Assembly (NCBI GenBank): GCA_947176875.1
Contig: CAMWSI010000002.1
Span: 1-18,379, forward strand
Origin: an uncultured Bacteroidales bacterium
GTDB lineage: Bacteria; Bacteroidota; Bacteroidia; Bacteroidales; P3
DNA: 18,379 nucleotides
Direction: 5' to 3'
In this document: one piece after another, positions 1-12,000 of the stretch
How the letters are laid out: each line of letters opens with the position of its first letter
Numbering within the stretch: the first letter of the stretch is position 1
Translations under genes and position numbers: made by a program
The notes under the pieces: generated by a model
What the model was told of the DNA's origin: nothing
The model's input: the letters and a program-made list of their open reading frames with translations, nothing else
The model's database searches: none

Positions 1-3000
1 TATCGGCGGCCGAACCTGTGGCGGCGATGCCCGAAACGCCCGCCCCCATGGCGGTGACGGCCGGGGCCGGCGACGAAGATGAAGACAGCGTTTGGCCGTA
101 TCTCGGCGGTTTCAGCGGCGGCGTCAAGGCGGTTCGTACGCTCAACACCGAAAAGCAGGTGTTGCCGCAAAGCAAGGGCGGTTTCGGCGACGCGACGGTT
201 TCCGGATCGTTCAAGCCCGAAATCAAGGGGCAGTATGTGGGCGGTCTGGCCGACGGCCACGGTTCCGCGCAGACCAAACGTGAATATACGGCCCAATACC
301 TCGGCGGTATCTCCGATGGCTTCAGCGGCAAGCAGAGTCCGCTCCTCGTCACGCCGCACTATGTCGGCGGCATTTCCGACGGCTTCAGCGGCAAGCAGAG
401 CCCGGACATCTTCAAGGCGCAGTACTTGGGCGGTATCTCCGACGGTTTCGTGGTCAAACAAAATCCGTTCGGCAAGACGCCGGCTTATCTGGGCGGTATC
501 TCAGACGGTTTCTTCTCCAAGCAGAGTCCGACCATCCTCCAGCCCCAGTACCTCGGCGGCCTGAACGACGGTTTCGTTTCCAAAAACAGTAAGATGTATC
601 TGATGCCGCAGTATCTCGGCGGCCTCAACGACGGTTTTGTATCCAAAAACAGCCCGATATGGCTCATACCGGCTTACTTGGGCGGTATTTCCGACGGTTT
701 CCTGCAGGCGCAGCCCAGACCGGAATTCGTACCGGCGTTTGCGGGCGGTCTGTCCGACGGTTTCGTGAAGCAGACGGTGCCCTGCGATACGACGACGATT
801 CATATATATGCCGACTCGCTCGTTTGTCCGAACGATACGCTCTTCCTCCGCACCGACTCCATACCGGGCGGCGAATTCGTATGGAAGGGTCCCGGCGGCT
901 GGACATCCACCGAGACGAATCCGGTTCGTCCGGGCTTCAACTCGAGCATGGTGGGTCAGTATGAGGTCAAGCTCGTGAATACGGGTTGCCCCGGCGACGA
1001 AGACGGCTGGCCGACGGACATCAAGTACATCGGCGCCAAAACGGTTGAATCCATTTACGCTACAATAGATACGGTATTGCCGGGCTTCGATGTGTGCGAG
1101 GGTACGCCCGTGACGTTCAAGGTAAGCGGTTACGGCTGGAGCGACAGTCTCAATACCAACCCGCCGCATTTCGAATGGCGGCTGAACGGCAATCCTTTGC
1201 CGGGTGTGGCGGATTCTTCGACCGTTGTCATCGACAGCCTCTACAACGGCCATAAGGTCAGTGTGGCGGTTTATTCCGGTTTGGAATGCGTTTCGGCACG
1301 TCCTTTCGTCTCCAACGCCATCACGATGAAGGTGGAACTCAACAAGAGCGTGAACGTTCAGGTGGCGTCCGACATTTCCACGAACATGGATTCGGTCAGC
1401 GCGTGCGAAGGCTTGCCGATCCGGTTTACCCAGACTTCGGTCAACGCGGGCGACAACCCGGTATTTATATGGTACCGCAACGGCGATTCGGTACAGCAGG
1501 GCGGCGATTATATCGTGAAAGACCTTGTGGATGGCGATGAGATTTATGTCGATTTGTATTCGAGCCTGCGTTGTATCGACTACAAGCCCAAGACGTCGAA
1601 CAAGATAAAGGTTCAGGTCATCGACAAGCCGGTCATCGACATTACGCCCGACCAGTACATCCTGCCCGGCGAATGCGTCGAAATCGGGGTTCAGGGCGGC
1701 AGCGACCAAGCCACTTACACTTGGACGCCGCTTACCTATCTGACGCCTTTGACGGAGCGTGCCGATACCATCAAGGTTTGCCCGCGCGTCCATACGCGTT
1801 ATAAGGTAACGATAAACGAACCGTGGGGTTGCAGTGTCAGCGATACGTCGTGGGTTTATGTCGTGACCGAACCGCGTATCATCAAGCATGCCCAGAGCAT
1901 GACGGTCTGCGACAGCACGACGGCCACGTTCCAGATTACGGCTTCGGGCGTCAATCTGCAATATCAGTGGCAGGTGGATCAGCACGACGGCCAAGGTTGG
2001 CAGAATCTGACCAATACGTTTACGGGAGCCTTTACGCCTTACGACGGCGTGAATACGAACACGCTCCGCGTGGGTCGCAACGAACAGAGCGTCCACCCGA
2101 ACCTGCCGATCCACAAGGGCATGAACGGTTACAGTTACCGTTGCCGCATCGTGAGCATCGTGCCGGAGACCAAGACCAACGATACCATCTATTCCAATAC
2201 GCCGGTTTATGCTTACGGCGATGCCCAGCTCATTATCGAGGACATCTGCCATCTGAATCCGACGATTTCGCTCCTGACGCCCGAACCGATTTGCTCCGGC
2301 GACCAGGTGACGCTCAAAATGACGACCGACTACACGCTCAAGACCGGCGCCACAATCGACTGGTATTTGAACGGGGTCAAGAAACAGAGCGGTACGGGTA
2401 CGACGTTTACGACGGTGCTGCATCCCGACGACGAGGTGCAGGTGTTCGTCAATAACGGTGCCAAGTGTCCCGACCAGAATCCGACGCCTTCGGAGGTCTT
2501 CAAACCCACCGTCCGCCGTCTGCCGTCCATCGACATGCACAACAATGGCGGCAAGTTCACGGTTCGCGTGAATACCGATACGGTGGTGGCGGCCGATGCC
2601 GAGAACCAGTACGACGGCAACCTGTCCTACAAGTGGACGCCGGCCGACAAGCTGGCCACCTCGGGCACGACGCTTTCCGAACGTACGGTACGCATGACCA
2701 CGCCGGTATGGTATCATCTGTATGTGACGGAAGATACCTACGGATGTACGGGTCACGACAGCGTCAAGGTAAACGTGTTCGGCGGTCCGCTGACCCCGGA
2801 CGCGAACCAGAAGTTCGTGGTCTGCGAAAACGATACGGTGACGCTCGTATGCAATCCTTACGGCGGCTCGGGCGAATATCATTATACGTTCTCGGCTTCG
2901 CCGGCCGATACCACGGGCGTTTTGGCCGCGGTACCCGATTCGGTGAACGAGGTGAAGATTGTGCCGCCCGTAGGCCGTACCATCTATACGGTTACGGTAT

Positions 3001-6000
3001 TCGACGGTGTATCGACGGTCAAGAAGACCATCGACGTAACGTCCAACAAACGGATGTTGGCGCAGCCTAAATTGAGCGGCGCGCTCGCGCTCTGCGACGG
3101 CCAGCAATTCAATATCACGGCGGTCAAGGATGCCTATACGGGCAACACGCCTTCCTATCAGTGGTATGTGAACGGCGCGCCTGTGGCGGGTGCCATCAAT
3201 GCGGTCTATAAACCGGAGAAATTCTCGGTGGACAGCGGCAATACGGTTTTCTGTCAGGTAACGACGTCTTACGACTGTCCTATCCAAAAGGTCGTGACGA
3301 CCGATACGGGTGTGTTGGAGATTTGGCCGATGCCGGCGGTAGTGGGCATTACGGCCGATACGTCCATCTGTCAGAATGTTCCGGTCCGTCTCAAGGCGAT
3401 GACTTATCTGGCCGACTCCATACACTGGAGTCCGGAAGCCGGCCTGTCGAACCCGACGGTGACGAATCCGGTGGCCACGCCGAGCAAGACGACGACTTAT
3501 ACGGTAACGCTCTTTACGGAACACGGCTGTCAGGCTTCCGACAAGATGACGATGACGATTCTGCCGGCCACGTCGGTGGAGGCGCGTTATCAGGATGTTT
3601 ATTCCTGCAACAATGCCGCGGCCTCGCTCACGGTGGTTTCCAAGGGCGTGGAACTTAAGTTCCGTTGGCAGAAGTTCAATGCGGCGACGAACGATTGGGA
3701 CGAATTGCCGGAAGGCGGCCGGTTCAGTTATGCGGCCAACGGCAATCTGAACATATCCAACGTAGATACGAACGACGACGGGACGCGTTACCGTGTGATA
3801 GCGACCGGCTACTGCGACCCGATCGATACGTCGTCGGTCATCACGCTCCATATCATAGATGATGTCCGTTTCGAGATAACGGCCGACACCAACGAAGTCT
3901 GCGCCGGTCTGGCGGTTACGTTCCAGGCGCATACCAACATAGGTTCCGCCGTGTCGATGTACGAGTGGCGTGTGAACGGCCGCACTTACGGCTACAGCAG
4001 TTATTACGGCTATACGTACCGCCGCGATACGTTGAACATCGTGCTCAATGCCGGCGACAAGGTTCAGTGTTTCGTTCATGTGAACGGCATGGTAAGCCAA
4101 TGCGTCAATCCGAATCCGTTCCCGTCGAACGTGATTGCCCCGACGGTTCATCCGAATCCGAACATGACGCTCGCAACCGTGAACCCGTCGCTGTGCGGTG
4201 CCGCCGACGGCAGCATCACGGTCAATACGACGGCGGGCACCTTGCCGTTCGAGTACAGTTACGACGGCGGCACGACGTTCGGCGACAGCGCGGTGGCGTC
4301 CGGATTGAAAGCCGGTTATTACCGGGTTCAGGTACGCGACATCAATTCGTGTTATTCGCCGGTCAAGGCCGTGACCTTGTCTGACCCGAAAGCGCCGATG
4401 GCGCCCTCTTTCGCCAACGGCGGACTCTACTGTCTCGGTTCGGAACCCGAATACATCCTGTTGAATCCGGTTTGCAAACAGGAGGGTACGGAATTCAAAT
4501 GGTTCGATAAGCCCGAATGTACGGGCGACCCGGTTTATGTGGGCGACTCTCTGCCGGTGAACGGAAAGGCCGGTTACCATATTTATTATGTATATCAGGA
4601 AAAAGACGGTTGCAAGAGCCGCACGATGCAGTTCTTCATGTTCGTCAGCAGACCGCCTGTCATAGACGAGATAGTGAGCGAAGACCCGTCGTCCTGCGAA
4701 TTGGCCGACGGCAGCATCACGATTTTGGCCACGGGCGACACGACGCTCTACTACTCTATAGCGGTACCGCCGGTTTACACGGGTTCGGAAGATTTCTTCA
4801 ACCTCAAGAACGGTCAGTATCCGGTGGCGATCCGCGACGAGGCGGGTTGCGAGGTGTTCGGCGATACGGTATTGTTGGCCGCGTTCAATACGCCGCCCGC
4901 GCCCTTGATGATCAGCCGCGACACGATTTACTGTAAGTCCGAGACGCGTCAGGCTTTGCAGGCGCAACCGGTCAGCGAAGGCCGTATCTATTGGTACAAA
5001 GACTTGGTTCTCAAGAATTCTGTCGGAAACGGCAATACCCATGCGCTGACGAATTACACCACGGGCGATTATGTGTTCACGGCCGTTGAACTCGTAGATG
5101 GTTGCTACTCCAAACCGAGCAACGTGAAGGTAAAACTGCTCGGCGATCTGGATTTGGGTCTGCACGATACGGTGGCCTGTCTCGGGGCCACGGTGACGCT
5201 CGCGCCCAAGAACGTGCCGGAGGGTGCGACGTTCAACTGGCAGCCGGGCGATTACGGCACGCAGAATCTGGATGTCAAGGTAGGCAACACCTCTACTTAT
5301 TATACGCTGACGGTAACCGATCCGACCTACGGCAAATATTGCAAGACCACGACCAGAGTCAAGGTAAGCGGTACGAGCGTGCCGGTGCGTGTGGATACGA
5401 CGGTATGCGACGGCGAGCCCGTACGTCTCGATGTGCCGGGTGCCGTACTCCTGACATGGAAAGACGGCGCGACGAACGGCCCGCGCGACCTCACGGCGAC
5501 GGTAGGCTTGAAGCAGTACTACGCCAACGCTTCGCTCGACAACGGCTGTACGCGCGAGTACATTTTCAACGTGACGGGCAAGAAGATCGATACGATAGGG
5601 GTTGAAATCAACCCGCTGTTCGATACGGTTTACTGTTCGCCTTTGCTCAAGGGAGAGAAATATGTGTTGGAAGCCAAGTTGAGCAACGCTTCCGTGCCGC
5701 TCGACCTGCAATGGTTCAAGGACGGCGAGGCGATAGCCGGCGCTACGGCCCGTACGTTGGATATCAGCAACCTCGAACCCGGTACTTATGAATTTGTCGT
5801 GTCGATTAAGGCCACGACGGTTTGCGTGGAACCGAGCGAAGCGGTTTCGGAGGTTTACACGCAGACGGTTTACGAACGGCCTAAGGTGAATGCCGGTGCC
5901 GACCAGCCGAAACAGGCTTATCAGGAAACGACCTGCATCGGTTGCGATGCGACGGTGGAAGGCGGTACGCCTTTCACGGGCGACGGGGTACTACCTTATA

Positions 6001-9000
6001 TATATAAATGGACGGGTCCGAATATCCCGTCGGCCGTTGAGCGGGATAAGCCGCTTCAGTTCATGACCGGCCGTATGGAAACGACGTCGGTCTATACGCT
6101 GACGGCTACCGATGCCATGGGATGCTCGGCTTCCGACGATATAAAGGTAACGGTTATCGGCGGTCCGTTCAAGGCGACGCTGAGCAGCGACAAGGATACG
6201 CTCTGTATAGGCGATACGGCGCGTCTCGAAGCTTTGGTTTCGGGCGGCAGCGGCAACTATGCTTTCACTTATGAAGTCATGTCGCGTCCGGCGTCGGCCA
6301 CGGCGGCCGAGGCGGCGCACATCCATCTGCCTTCGGCCGACGACAGCAGCCGGATCGACGTTTCGCCGCTTTGCGTGACGACCAAAGCCGAACCGGTACG
6401 TTACCGCGTTACGGTGGTCAATCTGACTTCCGGTACGCCGACGGCCGCCGACACGTTGCGGCTCACGCGCGATATTTGGGTACACGGTCTGCCGAAAGCG
6501 GGCTACGTGACGGCCGACGATACGACGCTCTGCGCCGATACCAGCGCGCTGATGACGTTGAACGCCTATACGGGTACGCGCGCCTACTGGCAATACACGA
6601 CCAACGGTACCGACTGGACCACGTTCAGCGACACGCGCGATTTGGCGGAGGCGGCGAAGGCGCTTCTGCCGGGCGCCGCTTACGGCACGCACCGTTATGT
6701 CCGCGCCCAAGTGGCCAACGGCGTCTGCGACTTTGTACCGACCGACTCTATTTCGGTTCGTACGTACGCCAACCTGGCCAATGTGATTTCGGCTACGGGC
6801 AAGACGCTTTGTCCCGAAGAGGAGGATGTGGAAGTCACGGGCTTTGCGATGACCGAGGGCGGCAACGGCAAGTTCGATTATCTGTGGCAGGAAGCGCCTG
6901 CCGCGTCGGGCGCGTTCAAGGATTGCACGGGCAAGAACACCGATACCGCCTATGTGATAGCGGGCGAAATCGGCAAGACGCGCCACTACCGCCGTCTCGT
7001 GTTCAGCGACGGCTGTACCTATACGAGCAACGTACAGACCATCAACGTTTATGAAAATTCGTTGATAGGCGCCATCATCGGCGAGAATTATGTATGCTTC
7101 GATTCGACCAGCACCTACAGTGTGGCGAATATGAAGATGGACAGCTATCTGTGGCAGGCGACGACCGATACGGCCGCCGGCGAATGGTTTGAATTGCCGG
7201 CTTTGGGCGGCAACTATACGTCGGATCCGGTCAAGGATACGACATTCTACCGTGTAATCGGCCAGGCCAACGGTTGCCGTCCCGATACGACGCCGGTCTT
7301 CGCTGTCTATCCGACCGAACCGCTCGAACCGCGCATTTATATCAGCGCGGATACGTTGGCGGGCTGTATCGGCTCTCTGTTCGAGTTCCGCGTGGATTCG
7401 ATGTTTAACGGCGGTTCCAAGCCGACGGTTTATTGGTATGTGAACGGCAAGGCGGTTTCGGCTTCCGCCAATAAAGTGACTTACAATAAGATTTACGATA
7501 CGGCGGTGTCCAAGACCGAACCGGTGCGCATAGATACGGTTGTGGATCAGTTCGTTTCGGCCGACGGCCTGCGGTTCGCCACGACGCATCTGCAACCCGG
7601 CGATTCCGTATGGGCGGGTCTGGCATCGTCCATCAATTGCGTGACGACGCACCTGGCGCTTGCCGATACGTTGGCGCCGACGGTTTACCTGCCTGAAATC
7701 AAGATTGTATCACCGCGCAAGGATTCTACGTTCTGCTTCGGTACGCAAGTGGAACTCGTGGCGGCCGATGCGGTGGAATACGAATGGTTCAACCGTCTCT
7801 ACGGCTATAGGGAATCCGATCCGAATGTAACGCGTCTGCCCGGCGCCGGTGCCGGCATCTTCTACGGCGACACGGTTTCCGGTTCGGCCGACAGTCTGGC
7901 GGCCATGGGTTATACCGACAGCGTGATTTACGTCAGTCCGCTCGACTCGCTCTATTATTTTGTCTATGGTACCGACCGTCACGGTTGCTTCGGCTACGAC
8001 AGCGTATTGCTTTCGCCTGAACCCATGATCACGAAGTTGCCGGATACGGTCATCTGCGAGGGCAGCGAGATACGCCTGTACGCGCTCCCCAACGTCTATG
8101 CGAACTACGCATGGAGCGAGAGCAAGCTGGATCCGGACCGCGCGGGCAGCTTCGTCAGCGGTTATACGGGTATGAGCGCTTACCGGCCGCTTTGCAAACC
8201 GGTGGATAGCGTAACGGTTTACTATGTCGATATCACGACCTTGAACCTCGGATGCCACCGCCGCGACAGCATCATCGTTTATCAGGAGAAGATCACGACG
8301 CCTGAACTGACCGTGGATTACGACGGCAAGCATAGCGGCGATACGTTGCTCATTACCGAATGCGACCAGCGTTTCTATACGCTTTCGGCTCATGTGACGG
8401 AAACCGGCCCGACGCCCGAATTCAAATGGTTGGTGAACGGCGAGGTGTGGAGCCGCGATACGTTGCTTTCCGACAGCGGCTTCCAGCAGAACGCCTATAT
8501 CCATTTCGAATATACGAGTTCGAAACAATGCGTGACGCGGACGTCTGTCCGTTCGCAGGATTTCATCGCCAAGGTAACCTATATGCCGGAGGCGCAGGTG
8601 TCCATCAATTCCAACAAGGGTCTGATGGTTTGTCCTTACGACACGGTGGCGATCTATAAGACGCACTCGCCCTCTTACGATACGGCCGGCCGCTTCGAAT
8701 GGTTCGTGCGCCGGGCGGGCGAAGCCGCCTTCTCCAAAGTGGAAGCCACCAGCGATACGTCGTATGTCAGCCAGTTTGCGGCGGGCGATGAAGTCTATAT
8801 CGTTTACTACGCTTACGACTCCTGCATCAAGAATTCGCCGGCGCGTTCCAATATCCTTAAGTTCGGCAACTACAAGGTGACCTATCCGCAGGTGGCGATA
8901 GCCGGCCTTACTGGCGATACGGTCTGCGAATACACTGCCTTTACGTTGAAAGGGGCGGCGAAAGACGCGGGCACCGGGGCCGAATACAACTGGTATAAGG

Positions 9001-12000
9001 ACGGCAGGGAAATAGGCCAGTCGTTCCCGTCCATCACATACTCGGCCGACGCGAGCGAGAACGGCGACTTCGGCGTGTTGGAAGCCCTGCATGACTCCCT
9101 GCCTACGGCCTATACGTTCACGCTCCGCATGACGGTCAAAGACGCGTGTCCGATACCGGGCAACGTGGTGGAAGTGGATACGACGATTTACGTCCTGCCG
9201 AACAAGACGCCGTTCGTCCTCGTGGAACAGCATCCGGATCCGCTCTGGTGCAACTCCCTGATAGAAGAACCCATTGCGTGGAGCGACAACTACAATCTGT
9301 CGCTCAGCGGCAGTAGCGCCACGCTTTACGGTCACCGTCATTGGGATGCCGGCGCCACGTCGCAGCAACTCATCCTCGATAACGGTGCCATCAGCGGTGT
9401 GGTCGGCAATACGAACTCGTACCTCATGATAGGCTTGACCTCCAAGAGCAAGCATCCGGAATATGCCGACTACCATTACATAGAATTCGCCGCCTACGCC
9501 TGCCACGGCTACCTCGAAGTGTATGAAGAGGGCGTTTACAAAGGCCGCTTCGGCACCTACAAGGCCGGCGACCGTCTGGGCGTCGAGATTACCGACAGCG
9601 TGGTCTATTATCTGCATAACGACCGCGTTTACCACGTGTCCGACAAGAGAGCCACGGCCTATCCTTACCAAGGCGACATGTCGCTCTACTATTGCTGGGA
9701 ATCTTATCCGACCTGGCATGACGTGCGCATGAACTACCGTTCGTCGGATGTCTATTTCTCGGCGGAACCGCATTGGCAGGGTGACGCGCCGGTTTACAAC
9801 TGGTACATCAACGGTCAGTTAGACAACAACCGCGGTTTGAACGATACGATATTCCGTTCGCCTTACCACTTGTTCGTACCCGGCGACGAAATCCAGCTCC
9901 GCATGCAGTCGAACTACCGCTGTCTGTGGCAGAAAGAGGCAGTAAGCCAGACGATTGTAATTCCGGAACAGCAAGCGATAGACTTCCTGAGCATCATGCC
10001 CGACACGTCGGTCTGCTATGGCGACAGCATCCGCATCGCGGCTTACGGCGCCGAACGTTACAGCTGGAATCCGCTGTACGCGCCGGGCGATGACACGACT
10101 TACAGTTACTACTGGCGTTACGAATACGATACGGCCGATTGGCATTACGATTCGACGTGGATGGCCGTTTCCGATCTGGCGGCCGGCACGACCTACGATA
10201 CCGCGAATGTCGTGAACGACTCGATTTGGAACTACTTCTATACGGGTACGCTTACGGTACGGGATTCCGTCATCGACAGCCTCATGAGTATCCGCGAGGT
10301 ATTGCGTGCCGAATGGGATTCGATGCCTTGGGTCGCGCCCAAGATAACGACCTGGTACAAGGTAACGGGCTGGAACGAAACGGGTTGTGCCACGACCAAA
10401 CGTATCAAGGTGGAAGTGTTGCCGTTGCCGACGCCGGCGGCCGGTCCCGACTATCATATCTGCTACGGCGACAGCATCACGCTGACGGCGCTTTACGGCG
10501 GCAAGCAGGAAGACACGACCCACATTTACGAATGGCATACGCTCGAAGACAGTACGCTGACGTACAGCGGCGCGACGGTGCGCATCGCGCCCGACAGCAC
10601 GCATACTTATGTCGTGACGGAGACCGCGCCCACGGGCTGTTTCATGACGGATACGATTGCGATAGCCGTGTATCCGTACCCGACCCCGTATTTCGAACCC
10701 AAGGATACGTCGGTATGCCGCAACCGCGAAGTGATATACAGCGATACGTCGGCTTACGACTCCACGTGGACTTACACCTGGACGCCGTCTTTGCGCCTGA
10801 CGCGTCTGACGGCCAACGGCTCCTCGATGCGTTTCGCCTCGGCCGATACGGGCGACTTCACGTATTACGTACAGGTCAAGACGCCTTACGGCTGTATGCG
10901 TCACGACACGTTGCAGGTGCGCGTTGAAAGCCACCATGTGACGGCCTATATCGTCGATGAGACGGAACAGGCGATTTCAGGCGATACGCTGTGTAAGTTC
11001 GACACAGCCCTTTATGTGGTCAGAGGCGAGAACTGGGGCGAGAATCCGAAGTTCGAATGGTTTGTGGACGATGTCAAGCAGACCGCTTCGACCGATACGC
11101 TCGTATATGCCGCCGATGCCGACGGCCGCCATGCGGTCCGTTGCCTCGTCACGCCGGGTACGGGTCTCTGTCCCGATGTGGCTCAACTCAATACCGGCGT
11201 TGTGACCGTGACGGTGTTCCCGATAGATTCCGCCGGCGTGGATATGACGGTGGACGGCGGCTACAAGATAGAGAACGATACGCTCCATCTTTGCGCTGCC
11301 GATACGGTTGTGACGTTCAAGTCCGTCTATACGTTGGCCGGCAAGGATCCGGGCGTGACCTACCGCTGGATGCGCAACGGCGATTCGGTTTCCGCCGCGG
11401 CTCAGCAACGTATAAGCGGTTTGAAGACGGATGATAAGATATACGTCTATGCGACTTCGGGTCTCCTGTGCGCGCATCCCGCCGTGGGCGCCGACTCTTT
11501 GACGGTATATGTACACGACCGCGCGACGGAACTCGACTGGCATCCCGACACGGATACGATAGGCGTTTGCAGCCGCGGCGAAAATGTGATTTCGGTAAGC
11601 GGCATGCGCGACTACGTATGGACGCCCACCACGAATCTGACGTGCCGCAGCGCACTCTGCGATACGGTGGCCGTCCGTGCCCCCGACGCCTCGGCTTCGC
11701 GCTGGATATACCTGAGTTGTACCGACAGTTACGGCTGCCGGGTAACGGACAGCATCTATGTTTACGGTCTGAACAACGCCGAACCCGATGCGCTTGAAAT
11801 GTGCTACGGCGATACGGCGGTTTACGACCTGAGCGAGACCTATAAGCTTTACGACAGCGTGGTATGGGAGCCGGCCGATTACTTGTCCGATCCGCACAGC
11901 CTTGCGCCGGCCGTCATGGCCCCGACGGGCGACCTCGCCTATACGTTGCACCTGTTCCATACGCAAAGCGGCTGCGGCATAGAACTGCATCCCACCGTGA

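Noticed and set aside
27..50. ATG codons at 27 and 48 as the real start of the gene
   Set aside because: No purine-rich ribosome binding site precedes them, no signal peptide follows, and the frame is already open upstream to the window edge.
79..564. A 161-codon + frame overlapping the repeat array, and many shorter ones in the other two + frames (for example 1823-2455 and 10139-10927)
   Set aside because: They are out of frame with the modules, give Ser/Arg-rich or scrambled translations, and mirror the repeats of the real frame. No separate start signals are seen.
96..782. RTX-type calcium-binding nonapeptide repeats suggested by G-G-x-x-D-G
   Set aside because: The period is 21, not 9, and the G-G-x-G-x-D-x-(L/I/F) pattern is not repeated within units.
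168..797. CRISPR-like or non-coding tandem repeat because of the constant 63-base period
   Set aside because: The period is a multiple of three, variation is mostly at third codon positions, and there are no unique spacers; it is a protein repeat.
3765..3785. EF-hand-like or dockerin-like calcium loop D-T-N-D-D-G-T (residues 1255-1261)
   Set aside because: It lacks the 12-residue ligand spacing and flanking helices and sits in a predicted beta turn of M11.
5994..6010. AT-rich TATATATA stretch as a promoter
   Set aside because: It encodes Y-I-Y-K of the PKD core strand of M20, in the middle of the open frame, with no associated -33 type element or downstream start.
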